A DNA stretch of 43,810 nt from Candidatus Thorarchaeota archaeon. Lineage in GTDB: Archaea > Asgardarchaeota > Thorarchaeia > Thorarchaeales > Thorarchaeaceae. The position numbers and the translations under genes were made by a program. Below are positions 1 to 8,100 of this stretch, one piece after another. The stretch spans positions 1-43,810 of the forward strand of contig RDOF01000025.1 in the NCBI GenBank assembly GCA_011365025.1, given 5' to 3'. A model generated the notes under the pieces. The model was not told the origin of the DNA and did no database searches. It saw only the letters and a list, made by a program, of their open reading frames with translations. Every line of letters starts with the position of its first letter. Within the stretch, counting starts at the first letter, position 1.

Positions 1-276
1 ACAGCTCCGTCAGAAATGTGTCGTCCATTTCCTACATCATTGGCCAACAACGTGCTCCACCATTATTTCATTTGCTATAGCCCCTGAAATCGTCCGAATT
101 AGTGATACTGTCTCCATTATGTAGAAACATTCCAACACGAAATCAGAAATTGGCCTTGAGCCGGGGTGCCAATGAGTGACTCTCCCTTTTGAAAGCGTTC
201 ATAATCGAGTGCGTCACTCTTTCGTAGATAGAGCTTATATCCAAGTTTGACACTAGATATGGGGCGAGGTGAGAGA
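1..276. other. Left-edge intergenic region with no supported gene
   Basis: No convincing coding region is visible here. A short minus-strand frame opens with ATG at 26-28 and runs off the left edge after nine codons, too little to identify. Another minus-strand frame nearby closes after 26 codons. The right end of the stretch carries the probable promoter and ribosome binding site of the C11 peptidase gene. Confidence 0.5.
235..240 (+). promoter_or_regulatory. Probable TATA box for the C11 peptidase gene
   Basis: The hexamer TTATAT lies about 40 bases before the GTG at 277. An archaeal start site roughly 25 bases downstream of the box would fall near 262-265, just before the GAGGTGA ribosome binding site at 266-272. 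This favours GTG 277 over the upstream in-frame TTG (247) and ATG (259), which would lie at or before the transcript start. Confidence 0.45.
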
Positions 277-1458
277 GTGAGGAAAGGTTCGGATTCTGCT
301 CTCCTGCTTATTGCCGTTCTTATGGTATCTGTATTCTTGCCCATTCTACCTGCTTCAGCAACGGTAGAAACAACTGATGATTGGACTCTAATGGTCTATC
401 TCGATGGTGACAATAATCTCGACCCTTTTGCCTACGTGAACATTGAAGATATGATGACAGTGGGGTCTACCGAGAGTGTGAACATAATCGTGTTCTGGGA
501 TCGGTATAATGATGTGGCAAATCTCTACAAGGTCAATGCTGGTGAGTTGCTAGAACTGGACGACTTCTCTCTGAATGACGAGGAAGCCAATATGGGTGAC
601 TCATTGACTCTGAGTGGATTCGTTGGCTACACAAGAGAGCAATACCCCGCCAATCACTACGCTCTTATCCTATGGGACCATGGCGATGACCACTGCGGTT
701 GCTGCTGGGACGAAGACCCGGGCGATCACCTGGAGCATTGGGAGATCTGCGAAGCTCTTTACGGGTTTCATTTGGACTTGCTCGCATTTGATGCCTGCGT
801 GGAAGGAATGATTGAGGTCGTCTACGAATATGTGGCTAGCGGGCTTTCCATTGACTATGTTGTTGCCACAGAAGGCTATGTTCCATACGAAGGGTTTCCC
901 TACATCACAATGCTTGAAGCCCTAACTGCCTACCCAGCGCCGAGTCCCTATGATTTCTCTGTAGCGATGGTTGATTGCTACATAGACTTCTATGAGTCGT
1001 TGCGTCCTGCTGCGCGTCTTGTAGAGCTCGCATCAATCGACATGGCATACGTCAACGGCATTGTTGGCACTCTGCTTGATTTGGCTGGTTGTTTGAAGGA
1101 GTGGCTCACAAACGGCGACAAGAATGGAATTCATGGGATTATCAGCTCTGCAAAAGGCGCAGGTCATTTGGGTTGGTCGGAATATGGGTGGGAGGCGTAC
1201 ATAGATTTGCCTTCCTTTGTGCACGTTCTCGCTAAGAGAGGTGTGCCACTTGCCGAAGTCCTCAACGAGCTGCTTACGGATGCCCTATACGTGAAAGCGA
1301 GTAATGCTCTGTCCTCCGCCGAAGGGCTGGGCATCTTCTTCCCGGGTTCCTACGCTTCGTTTGAGCACCATCAGCAGTGGTATGGTGAATACTACTTGAA
1401 GATGCGGTTTGCAAGTCAAGGTTGGCTGGATTTCCTTATGGCGTACTGGGGACACTGA
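277..1458 (+). CDS. Secreted C11 (clostripain-like) cysteine peptidase
   Basis: This is a 393-residue secreted protein of the clostripain family (peptidase C11, caspase-like fold), which cleaves after basic residues. A signal peptide occupies about residues 1-25 (hydrophobic run from SALLLIAVL to PASA). The mature protein starts with the family strand containing MVYLDGDNNLD. The catalytic pair is visible: His135 in LILWDHGDD and Cys174 in LLAFDACVEGM. A Cys-rich CGCCWDED follows the His; related proteins have a similar loop with fewer Cys. There is no C-terminal membrane anchor, so it is probably released outside the cell. GTG 277 is chosen for its GAGGTGA ribosome site and the TATA box at 235; TTG 247 and ATG 259 are alternatives. 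The gene is single and is followed by hairpins. The natural substrate cannot be told from sequence. Confidence 0.85.
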   Translation: MRKGSDSALLLIAVLMVSVFLPILPASATVETTDDWTLMVYLDGDNNLDPFAYVNIEDMMTVGSTESVNIIVFWDRYNDVANLYKVNAGELLELDDFSLNDEEANMGDSLTLSGFVGYTREQYPANHYALILWDHGDDHCGCCWDEDPGDHLEHWEICEALYGFHLDLLAFDACVEGMIEVVYEYVASGLSIDYVVATEGYVPYEGFPYITMLEALTAYPAPSPYDFSVAMVDCYIDFYESLRPAARLVELASIDMAYVNGIVGTLLDLAGCLKEWLTNGDKNGIHGIISSAKGAGHLGWSEYGWEAYIDLPSFVHVLAKRGVPLAEVLNELLTDALYVKASNALSSAEGLGIFFPGSYASFEHHQQWYGEYYLKMRFASQGWLDFLMAYWGH

Positions 1459-1478
1459 CATTCCAAGTAGATGTGTTT

Positions 1479-1532
1479 GGGGCTAAGCTTTGCCCCCGAT
1501 TTCCTCATTCGTGAAGAAGGAATGAGCTTTTT
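1479..1532 (+). terminator. Probable terminator after the peptidase gene
   Basis: Two hairpins follow the stop codon. The first pairs GGGGC (1479-1483) with GCCCC (1492-1496). The second pairs CTCATTC (1504-1510) with GAATGAG (1520-1526) and is followed by five T (1528-1532) on the plus strand, as expected for plus-strand termination. The hairpins also lie beyond the 3' end of the convergent UspA gene, but no T tract is seen in that direction. Confidence 0.55.
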
Positions 1533-1543
1533 CAGTATTCATG

Positions 1544-1969
1544 TTAGACTAGAATCGTGACCACAGGACAGTCAACACTCCTTATCACCGCTTCAGTAAC
1601 GCTTTTGGAGAAACGGCCAAGAAGGCCTTTTTTTTTCCGCCTCTTCATCATGAAAATCATTGAGTACTCTCCCGAGCCTCCCTCCTCAGCTATGGCCTCC
1701 TCAACGTGTCGAGCAGTCACTATCTTGATGGTTGCCACATACCCTTGACTATTGAGCCAATCTCGGATGGGACGAATTTTGTTCTCAGACTCCTTGAAGA
1801 TGTCATCCATCCCCTCCGAGCCAAGGGGAGTGGATATAGGAGTTTCAATGACATGAAGCAATGTGAGGTTAGTTGTTTGAAATCGTAGAAGTGGCAGCAT
1901 GGCAGCAATCAAATCGGCATGTTCTATCTTGCCTGAAATTGGAATCAGGACACTAGCATCATCTTTCAT
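1544..1969 (-). CDS. Universal stress protein (UspA domain)
   Basis: A 141-residue single-domain Usp protein. The N-terminal strand (ASVLIPISG), the LTLLHVIETP strand and the C-terminal CPVVTILV strand are typical of the fold. The usual glycine-rich nucleotide loop is altered: in place of the early glycines there is a basic stretch KRRKKKGLLGRFSKSV, so ATP binding by the standard motif is doubtful. The gene lies 26 bases after the RAM gene and is probably the last gene of the APC transporter operon. The upstream transporter ends in its own Usp-like domain, which suggests both take part in controlling transport. A run of nine A on the coding strand (1628-1636) encodes the lysines and is a possible slippage site or sequencing weak point. 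Confidence 0.8.
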   Translation of the reverse strand: MKDDASVLIPISGKIEHADLIAAMLPLLRFQTTNLTLLHVIETPISTPLGSEGMDDIFKESENKIRPIRDWLNSQGYVATIKIVTARHVEEAIAEEGGSGEYSMIFMMKRRKKKGLLGRFSKSVTEAVIRSVDCPVVTILV

Positions 1970-1995
1970 CTTACCTAACCAGCTCTCTTGTAAGG

Positions 1996-2262
1996 CTAAT
2001 CTATGCTCTTTCCGTCCTTCTTATGGACGTACATTATGACACTGGAAACTGTGGTCTTAATGCCATCAATCTTCAGAATCCTATTCTTCAGCATGTTCCT
2101 AAAACCTATGACATCATCTGCCTTGACTATGGCTACGATATCTGACTCGCCTGTGACTTCGTAGACATCGAGTATTTCGGGCAATGATGCAAGGGATTTG
2201 GAAACGTCGTCCAAGTCTCTGGATTCAATTGTAATATTGAGGATCACACGTATCTGTGACAC
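1996..2262 (-). CDS. Stand-alone RAM (Lrp/AsnC ligand-binding) domain protein
   Basis: An 88-residue protein that matches the C-terminal ligand-binding domain of Lrp/AsnC regulators (RAM domain): RVILNITIE, then DVYEVTGESDIVAIVKADD, then IDGIKTTVSSVIMY. The N-terminal DNA-binding helix-turn-helix is absent. RAM domains bind amino acids at the subunit interface and form dimers or larger rings. Its GTG start overlaps the TAG stop of the upstream transporter by one base (TAGTG), so the two are probably translationally coupled. The context suggests a sensor that reads amino acid level and acts on the transporter or on a partner regulator, rather than on DNA directly. That role is inference. Confidence 0.85.
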   Translation of the reverse strand: MSQIRVILNITIESRDLDDVSKSLASLPEILDVYEVTGESDIVAIVKADDVIGFRNMLKNRILKIDGIKTTVSSVIMYVHKKDGKSID

Positions 2263-4175
2263 TATCTTCGCACCACCATGAGCTTTCCAGGAGCAACGCT
2301 TGACAATAGAGAAATCATGTCATCTGTACTCTCGCGCTTTCCCTTCTTAAACGATTTTCCCCGGATGACAATTACAAAGTCGTACTGATCTGATGTTGCA
2401 GCTTCGGTCACTATTTTTCTTGGAGACCCCACCTGTACGATTTCTCTGGTTTCGAAACCAAAGGAGCGGAGTTCCGTAGAGATGTCTCTTAGGTCGGAGC
2501 TTGCAAGTATCCTGTACTCGTCTGCGACCGCGAGCGGTAGATTCCATTTATCAGTCGATATTACACTCAACAGAGTGAGCTTGAATCTGGCATCGAAACT
2601 GCTCTGAAGCGAATGGGCAATATCCTCCTTCTCTTCAGGACGTATCAATACCAATGCGTTCATTCTATATGTCATTGGCTTGATACTAAGGCCAATGTCA
2701 CGACTGAAGAGTGGCTTTCCAACCCTATGACGATGCAAAGTGTAAACCAAAACTCCAATGGCCGTCCAAGCAAAGCCAAGTAGTCTCCCAACAGGATGGA
2801 AGATGACCACCATTAGCCAAATAGAACCGCATGCTACCGTGCCCAGAACGCTCGGAATTGGAATGTCGTACCGGGTTTGCCCTCTTTTCAATTCTAAGGC
2901 TGCTGGCACCTTCCAAGAACGATAAGCATCTCTATCCGTCTGTCGGAGGACAATCAGAGAAACGTTTACCATGAAGTATGAGAGAAGTGCTCCGAAGTTG
3001 TAGAGGTCAGCCACCCAGTCGAGATGACCAATGAGCGCCATAATTGCTCCAATGGAGCCAAACACGACAATAGTTCTAACAGGAGTTCTTGTCTTTGGAT
3101 TCACTTTCGAGAACCATTCTGGCAGCAGGCCAAAGTTGCTCATAGAAAACACAACTCTAGAAACTCCAATGATTCCTGTGTTTGAGGAAACAAGACAGAT
3201 AGCAAATCCTGTAAACGCAACGATCGGAAGAATCGTAACACCAATTCCTGTTATGGATTGAACCAAGGCGGATATTGGGTCTTCCAAGCTGGCCCCCAGT
3301 GTAGCCCATGATATCATTCCGAGGCTTATTGCAGAGAGGCCTACCGCGAACAACAGGACTGACACTATTGACATCTTGGTTGCGCGAGGTATGGTTTTGT
3401 CAGGACGCTTGGTTTCTTCTGCTGCCTGAGCAATAGACTCGATTCCAATAAATGAACTCATGGCAAGAGTGACCGCATAGAAGAAATTCTGGTCGCTGTA
3501 GTCTGTACTCCAGACATAGGCAATGTGCTCAAACTGGTCAGGAGCGCCTCTAATTGTTATCTGTGCGCTAAATAGATCCAAATTGAAAGACAAGGCCAAT
3601 CCTAGAATCATAATCAGTGAAAGTACTACGATGTTTAGGGCAACCATTCCCATGTTGAGATTCGAAGCCTCTTTAATACCAACAATGTTGACGCAAATGA
3701 GAATCAAAACGATTGCGAAAGAAACAAGCCCTATCGCGTTTACGGCCAATTGGAACCCGAATAATGAGAATGTCACGCTAGTAATCGTGAGGACAGGAAA
3801 GAAGAATGTGAGGTACCCTGTGGTGGCGATGGCGAAAAGTGCAGTGCACACCGTATAGTCAAGCATGACAAGCCATCCCGCAAGAAAACCCGCAAAATCA
3901 TTGAATGCTTTCATTGCATAGACCTGAGCGCCTCCTGCATAGGGATAGGCAGTAGCCAATTCGGCATATGCCAGACCAGTAGCAATGTATGTGACGGAGG
4001 CAATAATGAACGCGACTGGAGCCCATCCTGCTGCATATGCTGCGACTAGGCCCAACGCGACATAGATGTCTGCACCGACATCTGCATAGCCCATAGCGAA
4101 GGACCCGAACCAGCCTATATCCCTCTTAAGAGCCACCTTCGGCTGTTTGGCAAGAGATTCTTCGCTAGAAATCAA
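2262..4175 (-). CDS. APC-family amino acid permease with C-terminal Usp-like domain
   Basis: A 637-residue permease of the amino acid-polyamine-organocation superfamily. Residues about 20-450 hold roughly twelve membrane segments, with the helix-1 motif MGYADVGADIYVALG and the AYPYAGGAQVY signature after helix 2. The last about 140 residues form a soluble cytoplasmic domain like a universal stress protein (NALVLIRPEEKEDIAHSL at its start, GKLMVVRR at its end). Fusions of this kind are known for archaeal and bacterial cation/amino-acid permeases. The TTG start at 4175 is supported by AGGAG nine to ten bases upstream and by a TATA-like box at 4239-4247. The substrate cannot be named. The gene heads an operon with a RAM protein and a UspA protein, so transport is probably tied to amino acid sensing and energy state. 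Confidence 0.9.
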   Translation of the reverse strand: MISSEESLAKQPKVALKRDIGWFGSFAMGYADVGADIYVALGLVAAYAAGWAPVAFIIASVTYIATGLAYAELATAYPYAGGAQVYAMKAFNDFAGFLAGWLVMLDYTVCTALFAIATTGYLTFFFPVLTITSVTFSLFGFQLAVNAIGLVSFAIVLILICVNIVGIKEASNLNMGMVALNIVVLSLIMILGLALSFNLDLFSAQITIRGAPDQFEHIAYVWSTDYSDQNFFYAVTLAMSSFIGIESIAQAAEETKRPDKTIPRATKMSIVSVLLFAVGLSAISLGMISWATLGASLEDPISALVQSITGIGVTILPIVAFTGFAICLVSSNTGIIGVSRVVFSMSNFGLLPEWFSKVNPKTRTPVRTIVVFGSIGAIMALIGHLDWVADLYNFGALLSYFMVNVSLIVLRQTDRDAYRSWKVPAALELKRGQTRYDIPIPSVLGTVACGSIWLMVVIFHPVGRLLGFAWTAIGVLVYTLHRHRVGKPLFSRDIGLSIKPMTYRMNALVLIRPEEKEDIAHSLQSSFDARFKLTLLSVISTDKWNLPLAVADEYRILASSDLRDISTELRSFGFETREIVQVGSPRKIVTEAATSDQYDFVIVIRGKSFKKGKRESTDDMISLLSSVAPGKLMVVRR

Positions 4176-4238
4176 TGTGATCTTCTCCTATTACAGAAAA
4201 TCGATAAGACCCTCGAAATCTTGTATTTCTGCTTAATG

Positions 4239-4247
4239 ATATATACT
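4239..4247 (-). promoter_or_regulatory. Probable TATA box for the transporter operon
   Basis: On the minus strand the sequence reads AGTATATATC, a good archaeal TATA element. A transcript start about 25 bases downstream (near 4215) would leave a leader of about 40 bases with an AGGAG ribosome site before the TTG start. Confidence 0.5.
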
Positions 4248-4288
4248 AAGCCGGAGAGATATGAAGATGCAAGCTTATTCCCGTCCAG

Positions 4289-4795
4289 CTACATATGATG
4301 CCTTCTTCCCAGAGATTCCCTTATTTTCCTGACTTTCTCTTCGTCCCCTTGCCGGTTCATGCCTTCATAGGATGCTAAATGATCCGCTAAGGAAGAAACC
4401 GGCAATTGCATTCCTCTTACATTGACCCACACGCGTCTTTCCAATCTGTCGGAGTAAGCTTCCCATCTACCATCAATCAATATGCGCAGATTGGCCATTA
4501 TCTCAAGCTTTACGCCAAGAATTTCATACTGACCAAAATGGGACTCATAACGACCGGACCTGCTGAAGCCTAAGGGACGTGTTTCGAAATCTTGGAGTAG
4601 TTCTGTCATCCTGACAGCGCTCTCCTTGCTGGCGAGAACATCAATGTCTTCAGGGACGATGTCGACTTCCTGAAGCCAAAGGCTTGCTGAGCCTATAATG
4701 ACCCAGAGCAAGTCTTGATGACGAGTTCTATCGTGGAGTACTTGCAGGGCTCTAACAATTCTCTCTTCATGTTCAGCTACTGACACACAAATCAA
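4289..4795 (-). CDS. Pol-beta-type nucleotidyltransferase family protein, role unknown
   Basis: A protein of up to 168 residues with the nucleotidyltransferase signature: a GS pair (residues 35-36) followed by the metal-binding Asp pair in PEDIDVL (residues 50-52). A later VKLEIM strand supplies a likely third acidic residue. The remainder resembles small proteins that carry this fold next to a short helical tail. Members include antitoxin/toxin-type AMP-transferases and tRNA-modifying relatives, and the sequence alone does not choose. No HEPN or other toxin partner lies beside it, so a toxin-antitoxin role is not supported. The start is uncertain: TTG 4795 and GTG 4786 are both possible, with a weak GGCGG upstream. 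Confidence 0.65.
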   Translation of the reverse strand: MICVSVAEHEERIVRALQVLHDRTRHQDLLWVIIGSASLWLQEVDIVPEDIDVLASKESAVRMTELLQDFETRPLGFSRSGRYESHFGQYEILGVKLEIMANLRILIDGRWEAYSDRLERRVWVNVRGMQLPVSSLADHLASYEGMNRQGDEEKVRKIRESLGRRHHM

Positions 4796-5149
4796 ATCCG
4801 CCGCTTGTCAACAACATCATTCATGGATTCCCTCGATTTGTTGTTTGCTATTATTGCCAAAAACTGCATGGCATTTCTGGTGAACGCTACTGAAAACCGC
4901 ATATAGATGATTTGAACAAATATAATATGATATATCCAGATATTTCTCTAAGATGAACCAAAGTATTATATCGCCCAAGTGTCTGCATATTGCTTGTTCG
5001 CTGGGCGACCGAGAAGGGAGATGATTGGGTCGCGCACACCCCAGTATCATGGATGCATGGGCGTTTTGGCGTAAGCCATCCCATTCTCTGTAGGCTGGAT
5101 GCCGCTATCCCCTCTCATTGTGTCGCCATGAGAGGAGGCGCACGGGAAA
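4796..5149. other. Intergenic region with TATA-like elements and a structured leader
   Basis: This 354-base gap between divergent genes has an AT-rich left half and a GC-richer right half. On the plus strand TATTATAT at 4964-4971 is a candidate TATA box for the giant surface operon, which would give a leader of about 155 bases. On the minus strand several overlapping TATA-like runs lie at about 4905-4945. The right end contains a perfect hairpin that overlaps the ribosome site of the next gene. Frames that cross the gap look like non-coding shadows. Confidence 0.4.
5111..5138 (+). promoter_or_regulatory. Hairpin that overlaps the ribosome binding site of the giant surface gene
   Basis: CCTCTCAT (5111-5118) pairs perfectly with ATGAGAGG (5128-5135) across a nine-base loop. 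The 3' arm contains most of the ribosome binding site AGAGGAGG (5131-5138) for the ATG at 5150. If the hairpin forms in the mRNA it would hide the site, so this could be a translational control element. There is no T tract, so it is not a terminator. The pairing is seen directly; the regulatory role is inference. Confidence 0.4.
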
Positions 5150-8100
5150 ATGAAGAAGCTGCTCAGGGTACAGCTGATATCTCTTGCTTTTGTATCACTC
5201 ATGTTACTCGGCCTGATTCCGCAAGCTATCATGGCTGGTCAGGTCACGGAATCCGAGGAAGACATCTTTCCGCATCCCTTTGAGGGGTATGATCTTCCCG
5301 ACATCTACATTCTTTACGATTCTACCGATGAGATGATGCGTGGAATTGCTGAAAGCGTGCATGAGGTTGCCGGCTTTAGAATCAATGGAATAAGTCTGAT
5401 ACCTGTGAGGTCATTTCACGATATATCCTTCTGGCTATCTGACGAGCCATGGATTGCAGTCTATGCTTTCAATTCGGATCTAGATGAGGTATTCTTACCC
5501 GATTCGTCAATGGGATGGGACACCTTTTACAAGTCGCTTGGGGAATACAAATCGACCGAGCACGTTGTTGGAATGGGCAACACCCTATCACTGGATGCCT
5601 TTCTCCTCCAGTCGGATGCAAACATCCATCATAGCGAGTCAGAGGTTGTTGATAGTTTTGTCTTGCTTCTCTATGACCTATGGGCAATAAAGGAATTGGC
5701 CTCTCAGCGTGCAGGCTGGGACAGCGATTACATCGGCGCATCTGAGGATCTTGAAAAGATGGTCCTCCAAATCTATTCCGACCATTTCAGTGAGATATTC
5801 CAGCGCCAGTTCGACCCAATTGACCCAGTTGGAGAACTAGACGAGGATGCTGCTGAAGAGCGCAGGGCAGCCATGTTTGCCGAACATGCTGGCTCTGTAA
5901 ATGATGCAGCCTACCATATTGCAGAAGATGGCAGCCTTGAGGAGATTCCTCTGGATGACTTGCCTGAAAACTTCGCGCCCAGCATCATGCTTACCAGTGA
6001 AAGCTCTCTGGGTGCTGGTGACTTCATCCTCGGTAAGATACCATTCCTCTCTGGTCTTCGTGGACCTATTGGTGAGGTCGTTGACCTTCTGCTCGACCTA
6101 CTAATAGGCGCGGGGAAGGACATTCTCGCCATTCCTGAGAGTGCACTAGGGTCTATAATGGATGTCTTTGACGAGATTGTTCCCATCCTTGGCATCTTCG
6201 ATGACTTTGACTTGGACAGTCCTCTCAAGTCCTTGTTCAACGTCATTCTTGGGGAGTTTCCATTTGCGGCAGACATGAAGGGATGGCTGGAGACCATCAT
6301 TAAGGCACTATTCAATCTGCGAAATCTTGACAATGGCGTCGAGGGGATTGTAGGCATTTTTGGCGATATTATTGAAGGTCTCTTGCCCTCTATTCTCCCC
6401 TTCGATGTCATGGACTTCCTTGATGGCATTCTCGATTTCGGTGGTGGTCTATGGGACCTCTTCACAGACATCGCCACCGGAGAGAAGGGATTCTTTGATG
6501 CAATCGGAAGCTACCTGATGGATAACATTGTGGGAGGTCTCCTCAACAAGACTTTGGTTGCCCTGCTTGGAATCGAGGATGACCTTGTAGGATTCTTTGA
6601 CATTATTCACCCATTCATATCATCCATATTCGATTACATTTGCAGCTTCAATTTTGACAGCTTCTTTGACAATATCGGCAACAAGCTACTGAATCTCGGT
6701 CTCGGTATTCTGACTAGTGGAGTTGGACAGGCTGCAGTCGACCGAGTTATGACAATATTCAAGCTGGGATATTCCATTGGCGATATGCTCCTTGACTTCA
6801 ACACGCAGACCACACTCCAGGTATTGCTTGAAGCCATTGAAGCAATCATCGGTGTTGATGACATCATTGGGGATTCAGCGGAATTTGTTGGCGAACTAAT
6901 GGAGATTGTTCAAGACTTTGTTGAAGACCCTAGTTCCGTCACAATAAGCGACCTGAACTCTCAGCTTGACCCAGTCCTTGACTCAAGCCTCACTGGCGCA
7001 GTCACTGCCGGCATCAAGAACATCGTGAAAGACACGCTTGCCATGGTTGCTTGGCTCTATGGTTCAAACTTCAATCCCGGAAACGTGCCCGATGCCTTTG
7101 ACATTGTCAATGGCATATTGGCCGAGTTTGTACCGTCCGAACTGACTCCCGCCATGGATGCAATGACCAACATAGTCAAACCTGTTCTTGCAATCATCGC
7201 GCAGATTGGCGATATTGAGGGCCTCAAGAAGATGATTGGGGTGACCACAGAGCTCTTCAATGCCGATTTCTCAGACTTGCCCGATGTCCTTGCCAATGTA
7301 TTCATTCACGTTGGCGGCACAATGATTACAGGTGCCCTCGACTTTGAGGACACACTCCGTTCCTTTGGTGAGATATTCTTCTCCTTTGGTAATATGATAT
7401 GGAACTTCAAGGATGTTTCATTTACTGGGATTATGAAGGGTTTGCTTCAGGCCGTGATTTCCCTCTTTGGCTTCTTCCCGTCATTCGATGCGGTCCCCCT
7501 CGATGGAATGCTGATGGTCCAGAAGGCCTTCTTCCCGGAGAGCTTCGACTTCCTTGGGGACTTCGAAACCCCTGAGATCAGTGAGATTGTGGACTACATC
7601 AACGACTTCCCCCTCACTGGAGCCTTCGATTCGTCCATGGTGGAAACCGTTCTCACCTTCCTCTTTGACATAAAGGGAATCTTCACAGAAGGACTCACTT
7701 GGATCCTCAACAAGATATTCGATTGGCTCACGGGCCAGATCACTCCCCTGCTGCAATCCATGGAGGATGGGCTCAACGGAGCCTTCGGCGGTTTTGGCGA
7801 CCTGCTGGGGCATGGTGGTGTCCTGCCCATAGGCATTGGTGAGTGGTCTCTCTTCGACCTGGTCTTTGACCTTGGTATCCGCCCGCAGTTCCATATCAAT
7901 CCGGAGCCGTTCTTTGAGTTCATACGCGGCATTCTCCTTGAGGGACGAAATCCCTTCTCGCTGAGTTCCTTCTCCGACTTCATGTTATCAATTCTCAAGT
8001 TCTTCGAGATTACTCCGCAGTTCTACGCTGAATTGGGAGTCTCAGGCTTTGATTCCTCTAAGAACAAGTTCATGGAGATTCTGCTGGACGTACTTGGTGT

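Noticed and set aside
1..28. Possible partial minus-strand gene at the left edge
   Set aside because: Only nine codons are visible and its AGGAA is too close to the ATG to support a start.
4289..4795. Toxin-antitoxin module
   Set aside because: The nucleotidyltransferase has no HEPN or other toxin partner beside it.
5911..6477. Minus-strand frame of 188 codons inside the giant surface gene
   Set aside because: It is rich in Ser, Pro and Arg as expected for an antisense shadow of the real gene, and has no family match.
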